Below, in pieces: positions 1 through 12,800 of a DNA stretch of 64,000 bases. Location of the stretch: positions 638,497 through 702,496 of the forward strand of contig VYZI01000118.1 in the NCBI GenBank assembly GCA_013397695.1. The letters are read 5' to 3'. Below the pieces are notes generated by a model, which was not told the DNA's origin, ran no database searches, and worked only from the letters and a program-made list of their open reading frames with translations. This stretch comes from Centropus unirufus. Lineage: Eukaryota; Chordata; Aves; Cuculiformes; Centropidae. Position numbers and translations under genes: made by a program. Within the stretch, counting starts at the first letter, position 1. The number at the start of each line of letters is the position of its first letter.

Positions 1-1270
1 ATGGAGAGAACAATGGGAGTATTGAACGCAGTAATCTATCCTACCATCTCACCACAAGTTAGAAATGCCCAGAATTTCCAAATTATGGCCACACTACAGT
101 AAAGAAAGCTTTACAAAAGGATCTGATCAGGCTCTCCCAAGTTAGCGTGGGGGCTCCGCGTCACTTTAATGTCTTCATACACCCTGCGTTATCCAAGCAA
201 GCAGCCAGGCATGGTTTTTCTCATTTCTTCCTATGAATTAACGTCTGCGATTTTATCTCCAGCTCCTCCTTTGTGCATGCAAGTGTGTGTGTTGTCATGC
301 CCCAAGCAGCTCTGAGGAGTTCTCAGGGCTGAAGCAGCTCTTTTATTGTAATCAGTTTTCATTACAGTCCTTTGATCTCTCTCCATTCTTTGTATACAAC
401 ACTTCATCACCTTTATTTTCTGTCATAATTGCATGTGAAAGATTTCTCCTTTGATAGGCCCTGAATGCCAAATCAGTATCGAAAAGAGTGTTGAAAAGTG
501 TCATGTGCTCTGTCTGCTTTAGAAGGCATCCCATACACCTGCGGAAGACAAACAATTTTTCGGTGATATGACATATCTATCATCCATCCGCAGGATATGA
601 GCTGTTCTGCCTGCCTAATAGCAAGGAGCCACGCAGAGCCAAAAAAAAGGAGCTGCTGAAAGAAACGTGTAGCGCGTCGCAAAGTGTCTGGCAGCCCTCC
701 CTAAGCCTCGTCTCATCCTGGCCTGCTGATAATTCCCAGACTGGGTTCCTGTGCGCTCATCACTCCGGCAGGAAGAGGGGCTGGATGGGGCCCCCGTCGC
801 TGTCAGCCAGGTGTGTCTGCCCGCCACCGCCTGCTGGCAGAGCGCCCTGCATCTCAATTACAGACCGGCCTGATGAAGACGTTCAGCCTCTACTGGTTAG
901 TAGCCCCCTCCTTTGAAAATGTGGCTTTTGGGGCTCCTACAGAACAATATTTCTCACCACAGTTTTGGTAATAAATAATCAGTGACCGGTCCATTTCTCT
1001 ACAATTCCCGCTCTCTGCCACTCCCGTAAAACACAGCGAAGGGATATAAAAATTATTTTTTCCCATCTACTTCCAGCAATTAAGCAGCAAAACTGGAAAT
1101 CCTGACATGAGACAACATCAAAGTTAAGTATTTCTCTTTATACGACAAACTCCGTTAATTTTTATAGTTGCGGATGTTTTTAACGCTGCCACCACAGTAA
1201 CGATGACATCCACAGTCAGCTTGTTTGGGCAAAAAGAGAAAGTACAAGGAAGGATCACGGTTGGGAGATG
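1..1270. other. Non-coding DNA, probably LRMDA intron
   Basis: No gene or recognisable transposon is seen. The region is mixed-composition unique sequence with a slightly GC-richer patch around 690-850. The short open frames there overlap on the minus strand in different frames and show no family resemblance. Confidence 0.5.
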
Positions 1271-1450
1271 AAGATTCACAGACTGGTTGGGTTCGGAAGG
1301 GCCCTCTGGAGTTCTCCCAGCCCAACCACCCGTTTAGGCAGGGTCTCCGAGAGCAGGTTGCAGAGGAACATGTCCAGGAGGGCTGGAATATCTCCAAAGG
1401 AAGAGATTCCACCACCTCCCTGGGTAGCCCGTTCCAGAACTCCAGCACCT
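1271..1450 (-). mobile_element. CR1 LINE 3'-end fragment
   Basis: The plus strand begins with a degenerate 'AGATTCACAGACTGGTTGGG' and continues into 'CCACCTCCCTGGGTAGCCCG' and 'TTCCAGAACTCCAGCACC'. This is the reverse complement of the 3' end of a CR1 retrotransposon, so the element lies in minus orientation with its 3' end at the left. The copy is heavily diverged, with substitutions in most recognisable blocks and no intact 8-bp terminal repeat. This points to an old insertion. The middle block (AGCAGGGTC... GAGCAGGTTGCA) suggests a CR1 subfamily different from the younger copies elsewhere in the window. Confidence 0.85.
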
Positions 1451-4400
1451 ACCAGTTACTCCTCTTGGCCAACAGCACTTTTCTCCTTTCCTTCTGACCA
1501 TCAGTTTCTCTTAAACAGGGAATTGTCTTCACTTCTAGAACTGCACCTTCATTCAATAGGTTTTAAAATCAATCAACTTCATCCTTAAATCCAGATCCAC
1601 ATCTTGCAACTTTACAGCTAAAGTAACTGCTACTAATTTTAAATGGAATTAATAATTAAAGTATTAGAAGTATAAAGTATAATTAATTAAATATTTTTAA
1701 TTCTGCAGAGATGGATTTTATTTTTTTTCAAATTTCTCCATTTTCCCATACTCACTAACAATAAATAAGGATCTACAACATTTAAACTAAACAGCTCCCT
1801 TTTTCAACATCACTCATCATGGAATTAAAAATTATAATATCCATCTACAAGCAGCCCAATGCAACTATCACCTATGGAAAACAATTAATACAGTTAATGC
1901 TCTCTGATTAGAAGGAGACATAGATGTAGCTGCCATGGGTGTACAAATAACAGAGTCCTCGATAGAGCAGGCACCACTTAGCACGTGTTCCGTTCTACTC
2001 CTCAACCAACAACCTCATTTATGCACTTTTCCTAAAGTGAACAAACGGACTGACTGAATGAATAATTACGGTAAACTAGAGAATATCAAGGATTAGGTTA
2101 TCCGTCCGTGAACTCAAATGAGCTACTTGCACAAACTCCTTCTAGAAGATGACCCTTAAAACGCTGGAAAGCAAGATTATTATTCAACAACAAGGAATAA
2201 TCGCAAGACTGAATACAGAAAATGAACCTCAAGGACAGTCACACAGACCTTGCCTGGATTTAATCTTTCCAAGACTCAAGATAAGAAATTAAGCTCTGGA
2301 GCATCTATATGCAACCAACAGGATTGCTAATGACAATTGGGTGTGACAGGTGAAAGAGCAAATCGAGTCCTCTGCCCCTCCTTTTTTTGATTTTTTTAAA
2401 AGGTTTTGGGGACCTCAGCTCAACAAATCAAAAAACTTAAGGCTGAAATTACTTTTTAGCTGGATTTCTTGCTTCTTCACTTTTTCCCTGCTCCAATGTG
2501 GGCATAAAAGGCGACCTGCTGATTGATTTTATACTCCATCCTGTTCCTAGTGTTCTCAAAGACACTTGGGCTAAACAGCCAGGCAAATAACAATAAAAAT
2601 ATCCATACCATAAAGGCAAAGTTACACTAAGGGGCTGCCTGAGTTATGAAGGAACTCAAAGTAGTACAGATTTGTGTGTATGGAAAAGGTGTTAAATCCC
2701 AAAAACTGGCAACCTTTGTGCCTAGATACAAGCGACTCTGGGCAGTTCTGAAAATAGCTTAACTTTAAAAAAATACAAATACTACTCAGGGAAGACAAGG
2801 AAATCCTCAAGGGAGGTCAATGCTCAGGGCTTTCCTCCCTTATAAAGATGGATTAGACTCCATAAGAACCATAAGTGGAAGAAAAGTTTCAAACAAAAGG
2901 AATCGTAATTTCTCTGACATTGTTTATTCTTTTAAATGGAAATACGCGAGACGTAGGGAGACTCTCCCTTCTGTATCTTTCAAATTAATCTTCTAATGCA
3001 TACTCTTTATATAGAGCCAAACATTTCAGAAGTTTCTCCCCTTTCTCACACACGTCTCTCATTCTCTCACCAGTTTCTCAAGACTGGAGGAGGAACCTCC
3101 ATTTTCTTGAGAGTTGAATTCTGCCTGGTGTCTCTAACGCACAACTCTTGACTACAGCTTGTAGTAACATAAAGCACCAAAGGAGATTTAACAGTTTATA
3201 GCTTGGCTCTCTGTGAGCTATTTTTATATAAAAAAAGCAGAAAATAAACAGAAAAAGCAACTGTCAGCAATATTTAGAATAGTAACTGGGAAGATTTAAT
3301 AATTTACATAAAATTATTGTTTAGTCATAATAATGATTATGTTCCTTCACTAAATTAGAAGTATAAAAGAAAACAGTTCTAGACTTATAAAAGTTAAGAG
3401 TTGACCAGACAAGACAGAAAAAAAAAAAAGGAAAAAAAAAAGAGAGAAAGAAAACAGAGGCAGACAGTGATTAAATCATTTGCCCAAGGCTACAAAATAG
3501 GTCAAAGGCAGAAATGTGAACTAGAAACAATTCCCCTGGCTTTCCAACACAGTTCCTCAACACCAGACTCTCCTGAGTTTTCAAGTCCTACATGAAAAAG
3601 CTCTCTGGTGAAAAAATCAGTTAACCCCTTTGCCAAAAATCTATGCAACTCCTCCTCCTGGCACTTTGCAATTATTTTAAATACCCTGCGTGCACATGTG
3701 CGCGCACGTAGCTGTAATCTGGAGCCTCCTGGCTAATCAGGAGTGTCGCCTCACACTTCCATCGGATGAGAGAGCTGCAAAGCGAGGCCGATCAAAACCG
3801 TCACCCTTGGGTCCCAGGAGTCGACACTCTTGATGATGCCAGAGGATGCCCCGGGTGCTTCTGCTGCCGTTGTGTACATCATTGTTATTTATTTTTGAAA
3901 AACACTTCATAAATAATTTTAACATGAAAAATGTTCTCTATGAGAGAAACACTTCAGGGAAAAGGTGACATATTGGAATGATTGCATTTTGTACAAAATT
4001 TATTCACCGCAGCAGCCAGTATTCAATGCGATGTAACTTGAGTTATGGACTCATCTCTCTCTTAATACGGCTTTCTCGGTGTACAGAAATGCCAATATTG
4101 TGTAGTGGTGTTGATGCAATAAAGACAACTAAGAAAGTGCAGCCTATAAGAAATGAAGGGATCCATAACTGCACAGCACATTTAAATGAATAAACGTAAT
4201 AAATCTGCAAACACAGACTTCATCTACCTTGACTCCAAACCCAGCAGAGACATCAGCAGAACAGAAGAATGTGTAAAAAAACTCAGTGTCACACACGGCT
4301 CCTCCTTACTCAACGCTTACAGTCGCTTTTATCGACTGTATCACTGCAGCTTTTCTCTACCGAAGAAGACCAGGTCTGCATTTGACATCTTCAAACTCCT

Positions 4401-5177
4401 CAAAACCAAACCCCAGCATCTTCTGATGCCAGAGTCCAGCAGCAGCTCCCAGGAGCCTTCCACCACTTACTGTGTGCCTCCTTCAGAACGTTACCAACAA
4501 ACACCCCCTGGCAACCAGCGAAAGAAAAATAAGAATATTTCAGGCTCTTACCTGGCTAAAACTCACAGTTCTCCATTAATGACTCGAGTCATCACGAAGT
4601 GATGATCTCAGCTAGGAGGCTGCCTCTGCGTGCCAGAGGCTGAGGTACTGCAAATGTAGATATTCAGCTTAGAGGAATTAATTGCATTCACCTCTCTTTC
4701 TGCACAGATATTATCTCCTACTTAGAGTTTATTAAAATATCAAATATTTCCCCCTCATTTTTGTTATTGGTCCGCTGAGAGTCTACTTGAAAGACAGGTC
4801 CAGTCTTGTATAAACTACATACTTAAAACCTTAATTAAAAGTCAATAATCTTTGCTTTCCTGCAGCAGGAGACTTACCTACCTGAAGACCAATTTAATTC
4901 ATTATGCCACAAAAACTTCCTTAAATAAAAATTCTTAGTTTCAGGACCTTGCTACTAAAAATAGATACAAAATATATCAGCATTCTGTCGGGCAAAAAAT
5001 TAAGGATTTAAGTGCAGGTAGTTTACTCTGGAAAAATACATCTTCTTCCATAACACCATAAGCAAAACTTATTTTTTTTTAGCTCACTCAAGCCGAGTTA
5101 TAATGTATAGGAAGAAATTTATACCTGGGTGCATGTGAAAAGATGGAAATAGTATGAGGTACAGACACACTCTTTGT
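1451..5177. other. Non-coding DNA, probably LRMDA intron
   Basis: AT-rich unique sequence. It holds an A-rich tract near 3411-3463 and a 138-codon ATG frame at 4186-4602 on the plus strand that I could not match to any family. No transposon was recognised, and the region ends at the assembly gap. Confidence 0.5.
3411..3463 (+). repeat. A-rich purine tract
   Basis: Two long A runs are interrupted by GG and followed by AGAGAGAAAG-type purines. It is low-complexity sequence and probably length-variable. No transposon body lies immediately upstream, so this is not an obvious retrotransposon tail. Confidence 0.85.
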
Positions 5178-5263
5178 NNNNNNNNNNNNNNNNNNNNNNN
5201 NNNNNNNNNNNNNNNNNNNNNNNNNNNNNNNNNNNNNNNNNNNNNNNNNNNNNNNNNNNNNNN
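5178..5263. other. Assembly gap (86 N)
   Basis: This is a run of 86 undetermined bases. The odd length suggests a size estimated by scaffolding and not a fixed placeholder. The right edge (AAAATAAAAATAAC) is A-rich low-complexity sequence, a common reason for local assembly failure. Open frames that cross it are not meaningful. Confidence 0.99.
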
Positions 5264-6067
5264 AAAATAAAAATAACATGGTTTATTTTTAATGGTAAAT
5301 CCTATTAAGTTACACTGCACAGAAAGCAAAGTTATTAAATAAAGTCTGCTGGATCATCCTACTTTTTTTAGACAGGAAATTTTCCCAGCGCTCACGATTC
5401 CACCCCAAGGAAGGATCCCCTGCATTAAGCACCCTGATTTCCTAACGGAACCATGCAGAAAGCAATCTGTAACTATCGATCCCCGGCTTGGGCCGGAGCT
5501 CTAATCTGCTTAAGGTCCCCAGAAGCAGCCTGCCCTGTCACACCCTCCCAACGTTATCGCTTGTTCCAAAGTTTTTGAAAGCCATTCAATTTGGCAATAA
5601 CAATAGATTGAAGCAATGGGTTTTCTCATTTATATCCAGGCTTGAATAAGAGTGCAGAACCTCTTCCCAGCTCTGTTATCGAGGACCTAGCGCAGTGGAT
5701 ATCACGCTTTATGCTCGCTCGGTGGGATCTTTGCTCACACTGAGAGCCAGAAAAATGTCAGCTATGACACAAGCCAGGGATGCTCAAGCTCTGCTCAGTG
5801 GATCCCTGCCGGACCATATTGTTTCACGCATTCCAAGTATTGCTGTAACTTAAACTTCAGGCCTCATCCGTGCGTTCCATTCGTTATCATGAATCATGAA
5901 CACACGGCTCCAGTCGCAACATCAGTCAAGGGAGGAGACACGTACAATTCCAAGGTAACAGACCTGGTGGTGATACCACTTAAAACCTAATCCCTCTGAA
6001 CACACCTCCCGGAGCAGCACTTGAGTTTCAAGGCATAGAAAAATGCGGATCTGTTAGAGCCAGTCAA
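5264..6067. other. Non-coding DNA, probably LRMDA intron
   Basis: Unique sequence with no recognised gene or repeat. It is slightly more GC-rich than the flanks around 5380-5540. Confidence 0.5.
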
Positions 6068-6500
6068 GAAGAGGCCACGGAGATGATCTGAGGACCTCCC
6101 ACACAAAGACAGGTTGAGCTGGGGTTGTTCAGCCTGGAGAAGAGAAGGCTCTGGGGAGACCTTAGAGCAGCTTCCAGTGCTGGAAGGGGCTCCAGGAAAA
6201 CTGGAGCCCAGGAGAGAACAGGGATTTGGATCAGGAATTGCAAGGAAAGTATAAGGAGGAACAGTTTTAAGCTGAAAGAGGGGAGATTGAGATGAGATTT
6301 TAGGAATAAATGTTATCCTGAGGGTGGTGGGACACTGGTGGTACAGATTGCCCAGAGCAGCCATGGATGTCGCATCCCTGGACAGTCTGGATGGGGCTTT
6401 GAGGAACCGGATCCAGGGGGAGGCATTCCCACACCATGGCAGGGGGTTGGAACTGGATGGGCTTCAAGGTCCCTTCCAACCTAAACCATTTTATGAAAAT
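6068..6500 (+). mobile_element. CR1 LINE fragment, 3' end (about 430 bp)
   Basis: A 5'-truncated CR1 copy in plus orientation. It runs from 'GGCCACGGAGATGATCTGAG', through the 'TTCAGCCTGGAGAAGAGAAG' and 'GCTGAAAGAGGGGAGATTGA' blocks, to 'GGTCCCTTCCAACCTAAACC' and a decayed ATTTTATGAAAAT tail. It covers the end of the reverse-transcriptase ORF and the 3' UTR. Frameshifts and stops mean it has no coding capacity. It is opposite to the LRMDA transcript strand. Confidence 0.95.
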
Positions 6501-7176
6501 CAGCAAGGTTTGTCTGAAACCTACAGCAAGTGAGGGAATTAGGCGGGCCCTACAAACATACAAATAAAACTTGTTCCTACACCAAAGCTTGTGTGACACC
6601 TTGAGTTCCCTCAAGCAGAGAAAACACCCACCTCTCCTAAATATTACCTTTCCAAAGAAGTCTTTCTGGAAGAGTTGTCCTGCCGATCCCCTGAAATGAT
6701 GAGTGAGAAGTGAGAAGGTCAGAAAGACTTCAGTGAAACGAGAAAGGTGTGATCACTGCCAGTGTTTTAAAAAAAAAAACCTAAGGTGAAACTTCCAATT
6801 ATAGGACAACCTCATAAATAGCAGAGATCTGGAAAGAAAATGCTAAAAACTCTCATGTCAGAAGAAATCAAGGCAAAAAAAACCCACATTCTAAGAGTTG
6901 TGTATACAGAATACTAATAAACACAAGAACAGGACCTTGAAAGAGAAGAGGAACTGCCTCCGACTAAAAAGCAGTGATTTAAATCCCTGCGTCTGCCTGA
7001 TAAGGTACAAACATCCAGCTAAGCTGTCCAGAGATGAAACTAAAAACCCTGACACTGGCGGACTCTCTGGGTTTAACAGAGCTTCTTCATTAATTATCTC
7101 AACATTGGCAGTGCCACCACGAACTCCCAGCTACGCAGAGCAAGAAAAATTCATCTGGCCACAAGCACTTGAAGGT

Positions 7177-7212
7177 TAAAAAAAAAAAAAAAGAGAGAGA
7201 AAGGAAAAAAAG
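7177..7212 (+). repeat. A-rich/GA tract
   Basis: A run of about 15 A is followed by an AGAGAGAGA stretch and a second A run. It is simple low-complexity DNA and likely polymorphic in length. Confidence 0.85.
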
Positions 7213-7239
7213 CTGCATTTCACTGGATGCAGCATTTGT

Positions 7240-7620
7240 ACGCTTATCTACAGGTTTTTAATGTCACTTTACAGTTAATAATTAGCCCTCCTCTGGCCTG
7301 CACAAAGAGTGCCACTGAGACAAAGGAGAACGTTAAGTGTGTTAGCTATACTTGCCACTGGTATAAATAGTCAAAGGGATGATTAATGAATGAGGGGGAG
7401 AATTAAACAGAGCAGTGAACAAAGACAAAGCCCATTTGCTTGGCTGCCCACAAACCAAGACAAGCCGCATCCAGAAAGAAACTACAGAAAGTGACAAACA
7501 AAAAATCAGCTTAATAGACAGCTCATGAAGACTTTATTTAACCCCGCATTATGACAGCCTCAGCGCTTTATTAACACCCTGACATGTTAAGACGCCGGGG
7601 TCATTTGAGGCTAAAACACA
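7240..7620. promoter_or_regulatory. Candidate conserved non-coding element
   Basis: The stretch is free of recognisable repeats and low-complexity sequence. It carries several homeodomain-type cores (for example TTAATAATTAG near 7276 and GATTAATGAATGAG near 7381) and ACAAAG-type SOX/TCF-like words. The call rests only on motif density and the absence of repeats. Conservation cannot be judged from one sequence. Confidence 0.2.
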
Positions 7621-8173
7621 CATTTGTTGGGGGGAAAGGCGGTGAAAAAAATGCACATTTTTGTGCCATAGAAAGAAAAACAGAGAAGGCCCAAATAACT
7701 TAAACAACACCTTTCAGTTCTCCTTTGTGGAGCATGCCAAAATGGACATTTTTAAAGAGTTGTTTAGAGATGTCAAACAAAGGAGATGAAGCACTAACAC
7801 AAGCGGCCTGGGAGAAGGAGCTTGACAGGCCTTATCCTTCTCTCCCAACAGCTACATTTCAGACAGGCGCCTTTCAGGTTAAGAAACCGTGGTGGGTTTT
7901 TAAATTTAAAGCAAGTCAGATGCATTTTTTTTCCCTTTAAATGAGCTCATGAATGTTCCCAGCGACTCTCCGCAGATTACTACGGATACCCCATACATTA
8001 CAGAAACATCAATGATTTTTGAATGAAAAACCTTTGCACTACAGTTGATAAAAAAAGAAAAAAAAAAATAGAGTCCAGCACCCTTAGTGCTTTTTTCAAA
8101 CTTTGTGGCCATTTTTCAAACTTTGACTTTAAGGTAGTCAAATTAAATACATACTTTATTGGAGTTATCTTGG

Positions 8174-8200
8174 TTTCTCTCTCTCTTTTTTTTTTTTTGT
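8174..8200 (+). repeat. Pyrimidine/poly-T tract
   Basis: A CTCTCTCT run passes into about 13 consecutive T. It is simple sequence, seen directly. Confidence 0.85.
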
Positions 8201-8835
8201 TAGGTAGAGTTTCATTTGGGTGGGGGTGTTTGTTTTCTTTTTAAAATAAAAGTAGTATCTTTCAGAAATAATCTGTTTCCCGACACACCGGACAAACTGG
8301 TGTATAACTCTTGCCGTTTATCCCAAAATACAGAATTTGCTGTAGAACAGAAACACTATAGAATTTGCCCGAGACTTCCAAGTTTTGAGTTCTTAGCCCA
8401 GTTCTGACTGAATATCAAAGTTAGGCAGATCTTAATGTATAATATCTTAAACAACACCTTTAAAAAGATGATAGAAAATTTGGAAGGAGGGAGAGGATAA
8501 GGAAGGGTTCTCCAGTTGTCCTAAGACGTGAGACAGAAGGAAGGTGTTCTCCATCAGTTCTCACACCTGCCAACAGAGTGGTTTTTACTCCAGGAATAAA
8601 ACTCATCATCTGAGAGACTGAGAGGCATCAACTTCAGTAGGAAAAGTCATATTTTCCTGGGGGATTGGCAGAAGGAGGGAAATAATCAACCTCCCAGTGT
8701 TGAGGCGTGATCTCTGCAGGTAAGCACCGCACACAATCGTATATCCACGTCTAGGATGTGCAAGCCTTTTTAGCGCCTTGTCTTTCTACAGCTGTCAATA
8801 ACCTCGCCGGTGATCTCCCGCACTGCCCTATCACT

Positions 8836-8902
8836 CATAAAATCACAGAAGGTGGAGGTAGAGGAGATGTATTAGGTCATCTGGTCCATATCTCTGCCAG
8901 TG
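8836..8902 (-). mobile_element. Possible ancient CR1 3'-end remnant
   Basis: The pieces 'AAAATCACAGAAGGTGG' and 'AGGTCATCTGGTCCATATCT' plus 'CTGCC' occur in the order and spacing of a reverse-complemented CR1 3' end, but the GGTTTGGGTTGG block between them is missing or unrecognisable. It may be chance resemblance. Confidence 0.3.
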
Positions 8903-9699
8903 GGTGAGGTTTACTTGAATGAATAACGACTGGAAAAGCCTCTCTGGATTTTTCATGCTGTGGCATCGTTTTCACACCAGTATCGGTCTCTCACAGCTGA
9001 GGCTTTTAAAATGATAACCAAGTATGACACACACTCTAAGAGCAAATAAAATAAGGAGAAAACCAAGACATTATGCCACATCTACGCTGTCAAGCATTCA
9101 GATCTCTGGAACTCCCAAAAGCTTTCCTTGGACACACATTTCCTCCTGTTAATTCAGGCATGCGTCTCACAAACAGCGAGTCCTGAGGGCAGAAGATGTG
9201 AGAGGAGTCACTGGGGGCAGGAAGGGCAGTTGCCTTGGTTTGAAGAAAAGTGTCCAAAGGATGCTGCTGCTCATTTACTCTGGGAACCAAAAAATGAGCT
9301 TCCTAAGCCAGGTTGGTAATACTTGTGTCAAAGAATAAATACAAACATTAAGCATCAGTATGTAAAATAGTCCTCTATTGCATGCGAACATAGGTGAAAA
9401 TAACTGGAAAAGTGAATAGGAATGTCCTTATTTAGTAAACCCTTAACGCTACTGGCCTGCATTTTGAGTTTGCTAATCTGGAAATAAGCAGTTTGTGTTA
9501 TGTCCCTCCAAAGCTGAAAGAAGAGTAAGGTAAAGTGAGAAAGTAACACAAGGCAAGTTCCATGAATCAAAATAAAAGCATTGAACTTCCCTTTCTTTTT
9601 TTCTGATGCAGCACCTGCAAAATAAACATTTATTTAGAAGAGATTTAATTCGACCTAACACCACACACTTGGGAAAAGTGCAAGTGCAAGGAAGAATAC

Positions 9700-9819
9700 A
9701 TAGAATCACAGAATCAGAGAATGGTTTGGGTTGGAAAGGACCTTAAAGCTGCTCCAGTTCCAACCCCCTGTCACGGGCAGGGACCTTCCAATGGACCAGG
9801 GTGCTCAAAGCCACATCCA
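9700..9819 (-). mobile_element. CR1 LINE 3'-end fragment
   Basis: It begins 'ATAGAATCACAGAATCAGAG' and continues through 'AATGGTTTGGGTTGGAAAGG' to 'GCTCAAAGCCACATCC', the reverse complement of the CR1 terminus. The 3'-terminal repeats are well kept, so this copy is relatively little diverged at its end. It is truncated after about 120 bp. It lies in the same direction as the LRMDA transcript. Confidence 0.93.
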
Positions 9820-12800
9820 TAGAATTAACATTGTTTTCTTAGTGGTGTCATAACCTCTCTTCTGGGTTTTTAAATCGAATTAATAAGATTGATCAATGTT
9901 ATTGACTACATTATAAAGTCTATTTCCACCTGTGTCACCTCCCACCCCTTTGCACGCTCCCAGCCTGCTCAGCTGACAAAGAGAGAAAGCCTTGGTGCCC
10001 GGCTCAGCAACGGCCAAAATCTTGGTGTGCTGTCAACAGGGCTTCAGCCACAGCTCCAGAAACCCCTAACTCCATCCTAGCCACACCAAGTACAAGTTTA
10101 TATACTTCATGAAATTAGTCAGTCCGTTTAAACAGCAGAGCTGACTCCTGCAAGGCAGGTACAGAAAACTGCTGGGGGGCGGGAGGGAGGAATCAGTCAC
10201 TCGGAACTCAGCAGACAAACAGTGACACTGTAGACTCTTCCAGTGCCCAGATTAAATTTAAATCTGTCAAAGTCCAGTTAAAATTTAAGATCTAAACAAG
10301 AAGCTGGATTCATAGCAGCTTATTTATTAGAAAAGACAGTAAGAATAAAGCACTTCTCCAAGTCCTTCAGCAAGGCTGAGCACTCACTCCTGAATTTATT
10401 CTGAATTCAGTTATGCACACTGAGCAATTTAAACATGCAAAGAAAAACATATTTTACATCATTATTTATCATTCCATAAAACAGAACAGTAGCCTATAAA
10501 ATGATCTACTTCTCTATGCATCATTTTCATTCCACTTTGGATGTGCAATCCCATTTTTTTATACTTTAGTTTGGAAGGTTAAAGCTGCTCTCCTTGCATG
10601 CATCACCATAAAGAGACAATGGATTGAGGGCGCTGGGCTCTGAGGCTTTCTGAAACAGAAACCAGAGAGACTGAAAATGAGAGTCTAATGAAAGAACAAA
10701 CTGTACCAACGCAAACCGGAGGAACACGGTGAAAGTAAGGACTTGTTATCAGAAAAGTTTAATGAAGAAAAATAGAAAATACCAAAAGGCCCTGTGTTAC
10801 TCACACTGTTAATCAAGGTCACCCTGCCCCCAGACCGGACATCACAGCAAACCAAATCCGAACTACTGCACAGCCCTCCACCGAACACAGAACAGCTTTT
10901 GTCCCTCCAATAGCAATTTAGTTTTAATTAAAGAGGTCTTTTAAAGTAGCAAGTAGCATTCCTGTGATTCTTCATAAAGTAAGAAAAGAATTGCCCAATT
11001 TTAGGTCTATCTACGCATCAGCCCTAACATACGGGGTGGCAAAATCACTTTGGTACAGTTCGGTCTCTTTATGAACCTAAGAGGTTCAAAGGAGTCATCA
11101 TCAAACAAGTCCACTCTTGCCTTCTGGTACCCAATGGGCTTTGTTTTCAGCCTCAATATTAGAAATTCAAAACAAGTATGTGTCAAAAGATTTTTTTAAA
11201 AATCAATATATTCAAATGGTTGTAAGGTTGGAGTGAGCTCAGCATTAAACCCGTGCTTCACTGTCTTCCTAATTTTAACAATACATTCCATAGGCTTCCA
11301 GGCAGAGAGTTACTTAACAGCCAAACCGAGATGCTGCTGGCATCACTTACGTGGTGCTACACAACGAGATCCATAAACCAAAACAGCTGCATGATTTTCC
11401 CCAATAAATGCATTTCTGAAATACAACAATTAATTCTGTGCCACTTGCACAGAGAAGGTAAGGACTGCCCTCGAGAGCAGGAAATCATTCAACGGCTCAA
11501 TCACAACATTTTGACTTCCAGGCTAGTCTAACACAGCTCCTGCTTCGGCTTTTTTGTCTTCCTTAATTTGTTTTCATGGGTTTTGTCTTCATTTGATCTT
11601 TACTGTTATTTTTTCCACTAAGATGTTACTTCTCTAATTTTTTCATGTCAATCTGTAGAAAGCAACAACGTTCGAAAGAACGCAACCACCTCCTCCAGGT
11701 GGCAACTCAGAGTGGCTTAATGATCTTATCTCTATCAGTGATGACAGGGATGGCTTCACAACCTACCATTCACACCACCTCCTGTATTTTTGGACATCGG
11801 TTGAATGCTCAACAAGAAGGTTTCGGTCCTGTTGTACTGTTGGCTTTATCGGAGCTAGATTTCATCCAAAAGCTCATAGAAAATAAAATAAGAATGGTAA
11901 AACCTCCATGTGATGCCATTTTAATACAGATGGATGTCAGGACTGAGAAACCATGAGAAATGCTGGGGAAACAGGTTTTTCACCGATCAACACAGTGAAC
12001 TTCAAATGTATTTCCCAAATAATCGGCAATCTTCTATCCTCTGAAACCAGGAGGCCAAAAGAAATCCTCCAGACTCCACTTTATCCAGTCTGACGACTGA
12101 AGCATTTTAAGATACTGCAGTAAAGGAAACGCGTTGTTCCATTTTGATGTCTGCTGAATGCATTAAGTTCTGGGTCAATAACATGCAAATAACTTTCTCC
12201 CCCTTTGAGATCCGATTTAGGCGCGATATTAAAATGACAGGAAAATAAAGATGTATTCTCTCAGGAACATCTGATCTAGTTTGTCATAATTATAGTTTGG
12301 GAATTATTTTCACTTCAGACCAGATTTGTTCTTGCTGAGAACAGCGGAGCAGTTTAACAGCATTTTGACTCTTAAAAATGCTGGAATTATTTTAATTGCA
12401 CATATTTCTAGTAAGTTTTTTTTCTTAGATACATTTAAAGTTTGAAGACATTGAAATTTCATATAATTTTGTGACAAAGGGATATAACATCTTTATCTCT
12501 TCTTGGTGTTTGCAGGTTGAGATGAACACACCAAGCTAAAGGGCACTGGGAAGATAAGTTTCCATGACATTTACTATAACTCTCTTATATTACCATCCGG
12601 CTATTCTATATGTAGCATTCAGAGGGAAATATAAAAAAAATGATGTAAAGCTGAAATTATTTCCTTGATAACGCTTGTTTTAAACACCATACCACTAAAT
12701 AGCTAAAAAGTCTCAAAAGTGAATGCATAAAGCATATAAAAGCTACAAGCCTACTTACATAAATTCTTAAGATTAAAGTAATAACTTCTAGAAAAAGGTG

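Larger units (their letters stand above)
6501..9699. other. Non-coding DNA, probably LRMDA intron
   Basis: Mostly unique sequence with A-rich and T-rich tracts at about 7177-7212 and 8174-8200. A possible regulatory stretch lies at 7240-7620, and a very weak CR1-like remnant at 8836-8902. No exon was recognised. Confidence 0.5.

Noticed and set aside
5084..5329. Open frames spanning the run of N
   Set aside because: They exist only because N codons cannot be stops.
12183..12190. Octamer ATGCAAAT, a POU-factor site
   Set aside because: A single 8-mer is expected by chance in this much AT-rich DNA, and no supporting cluster was seen.
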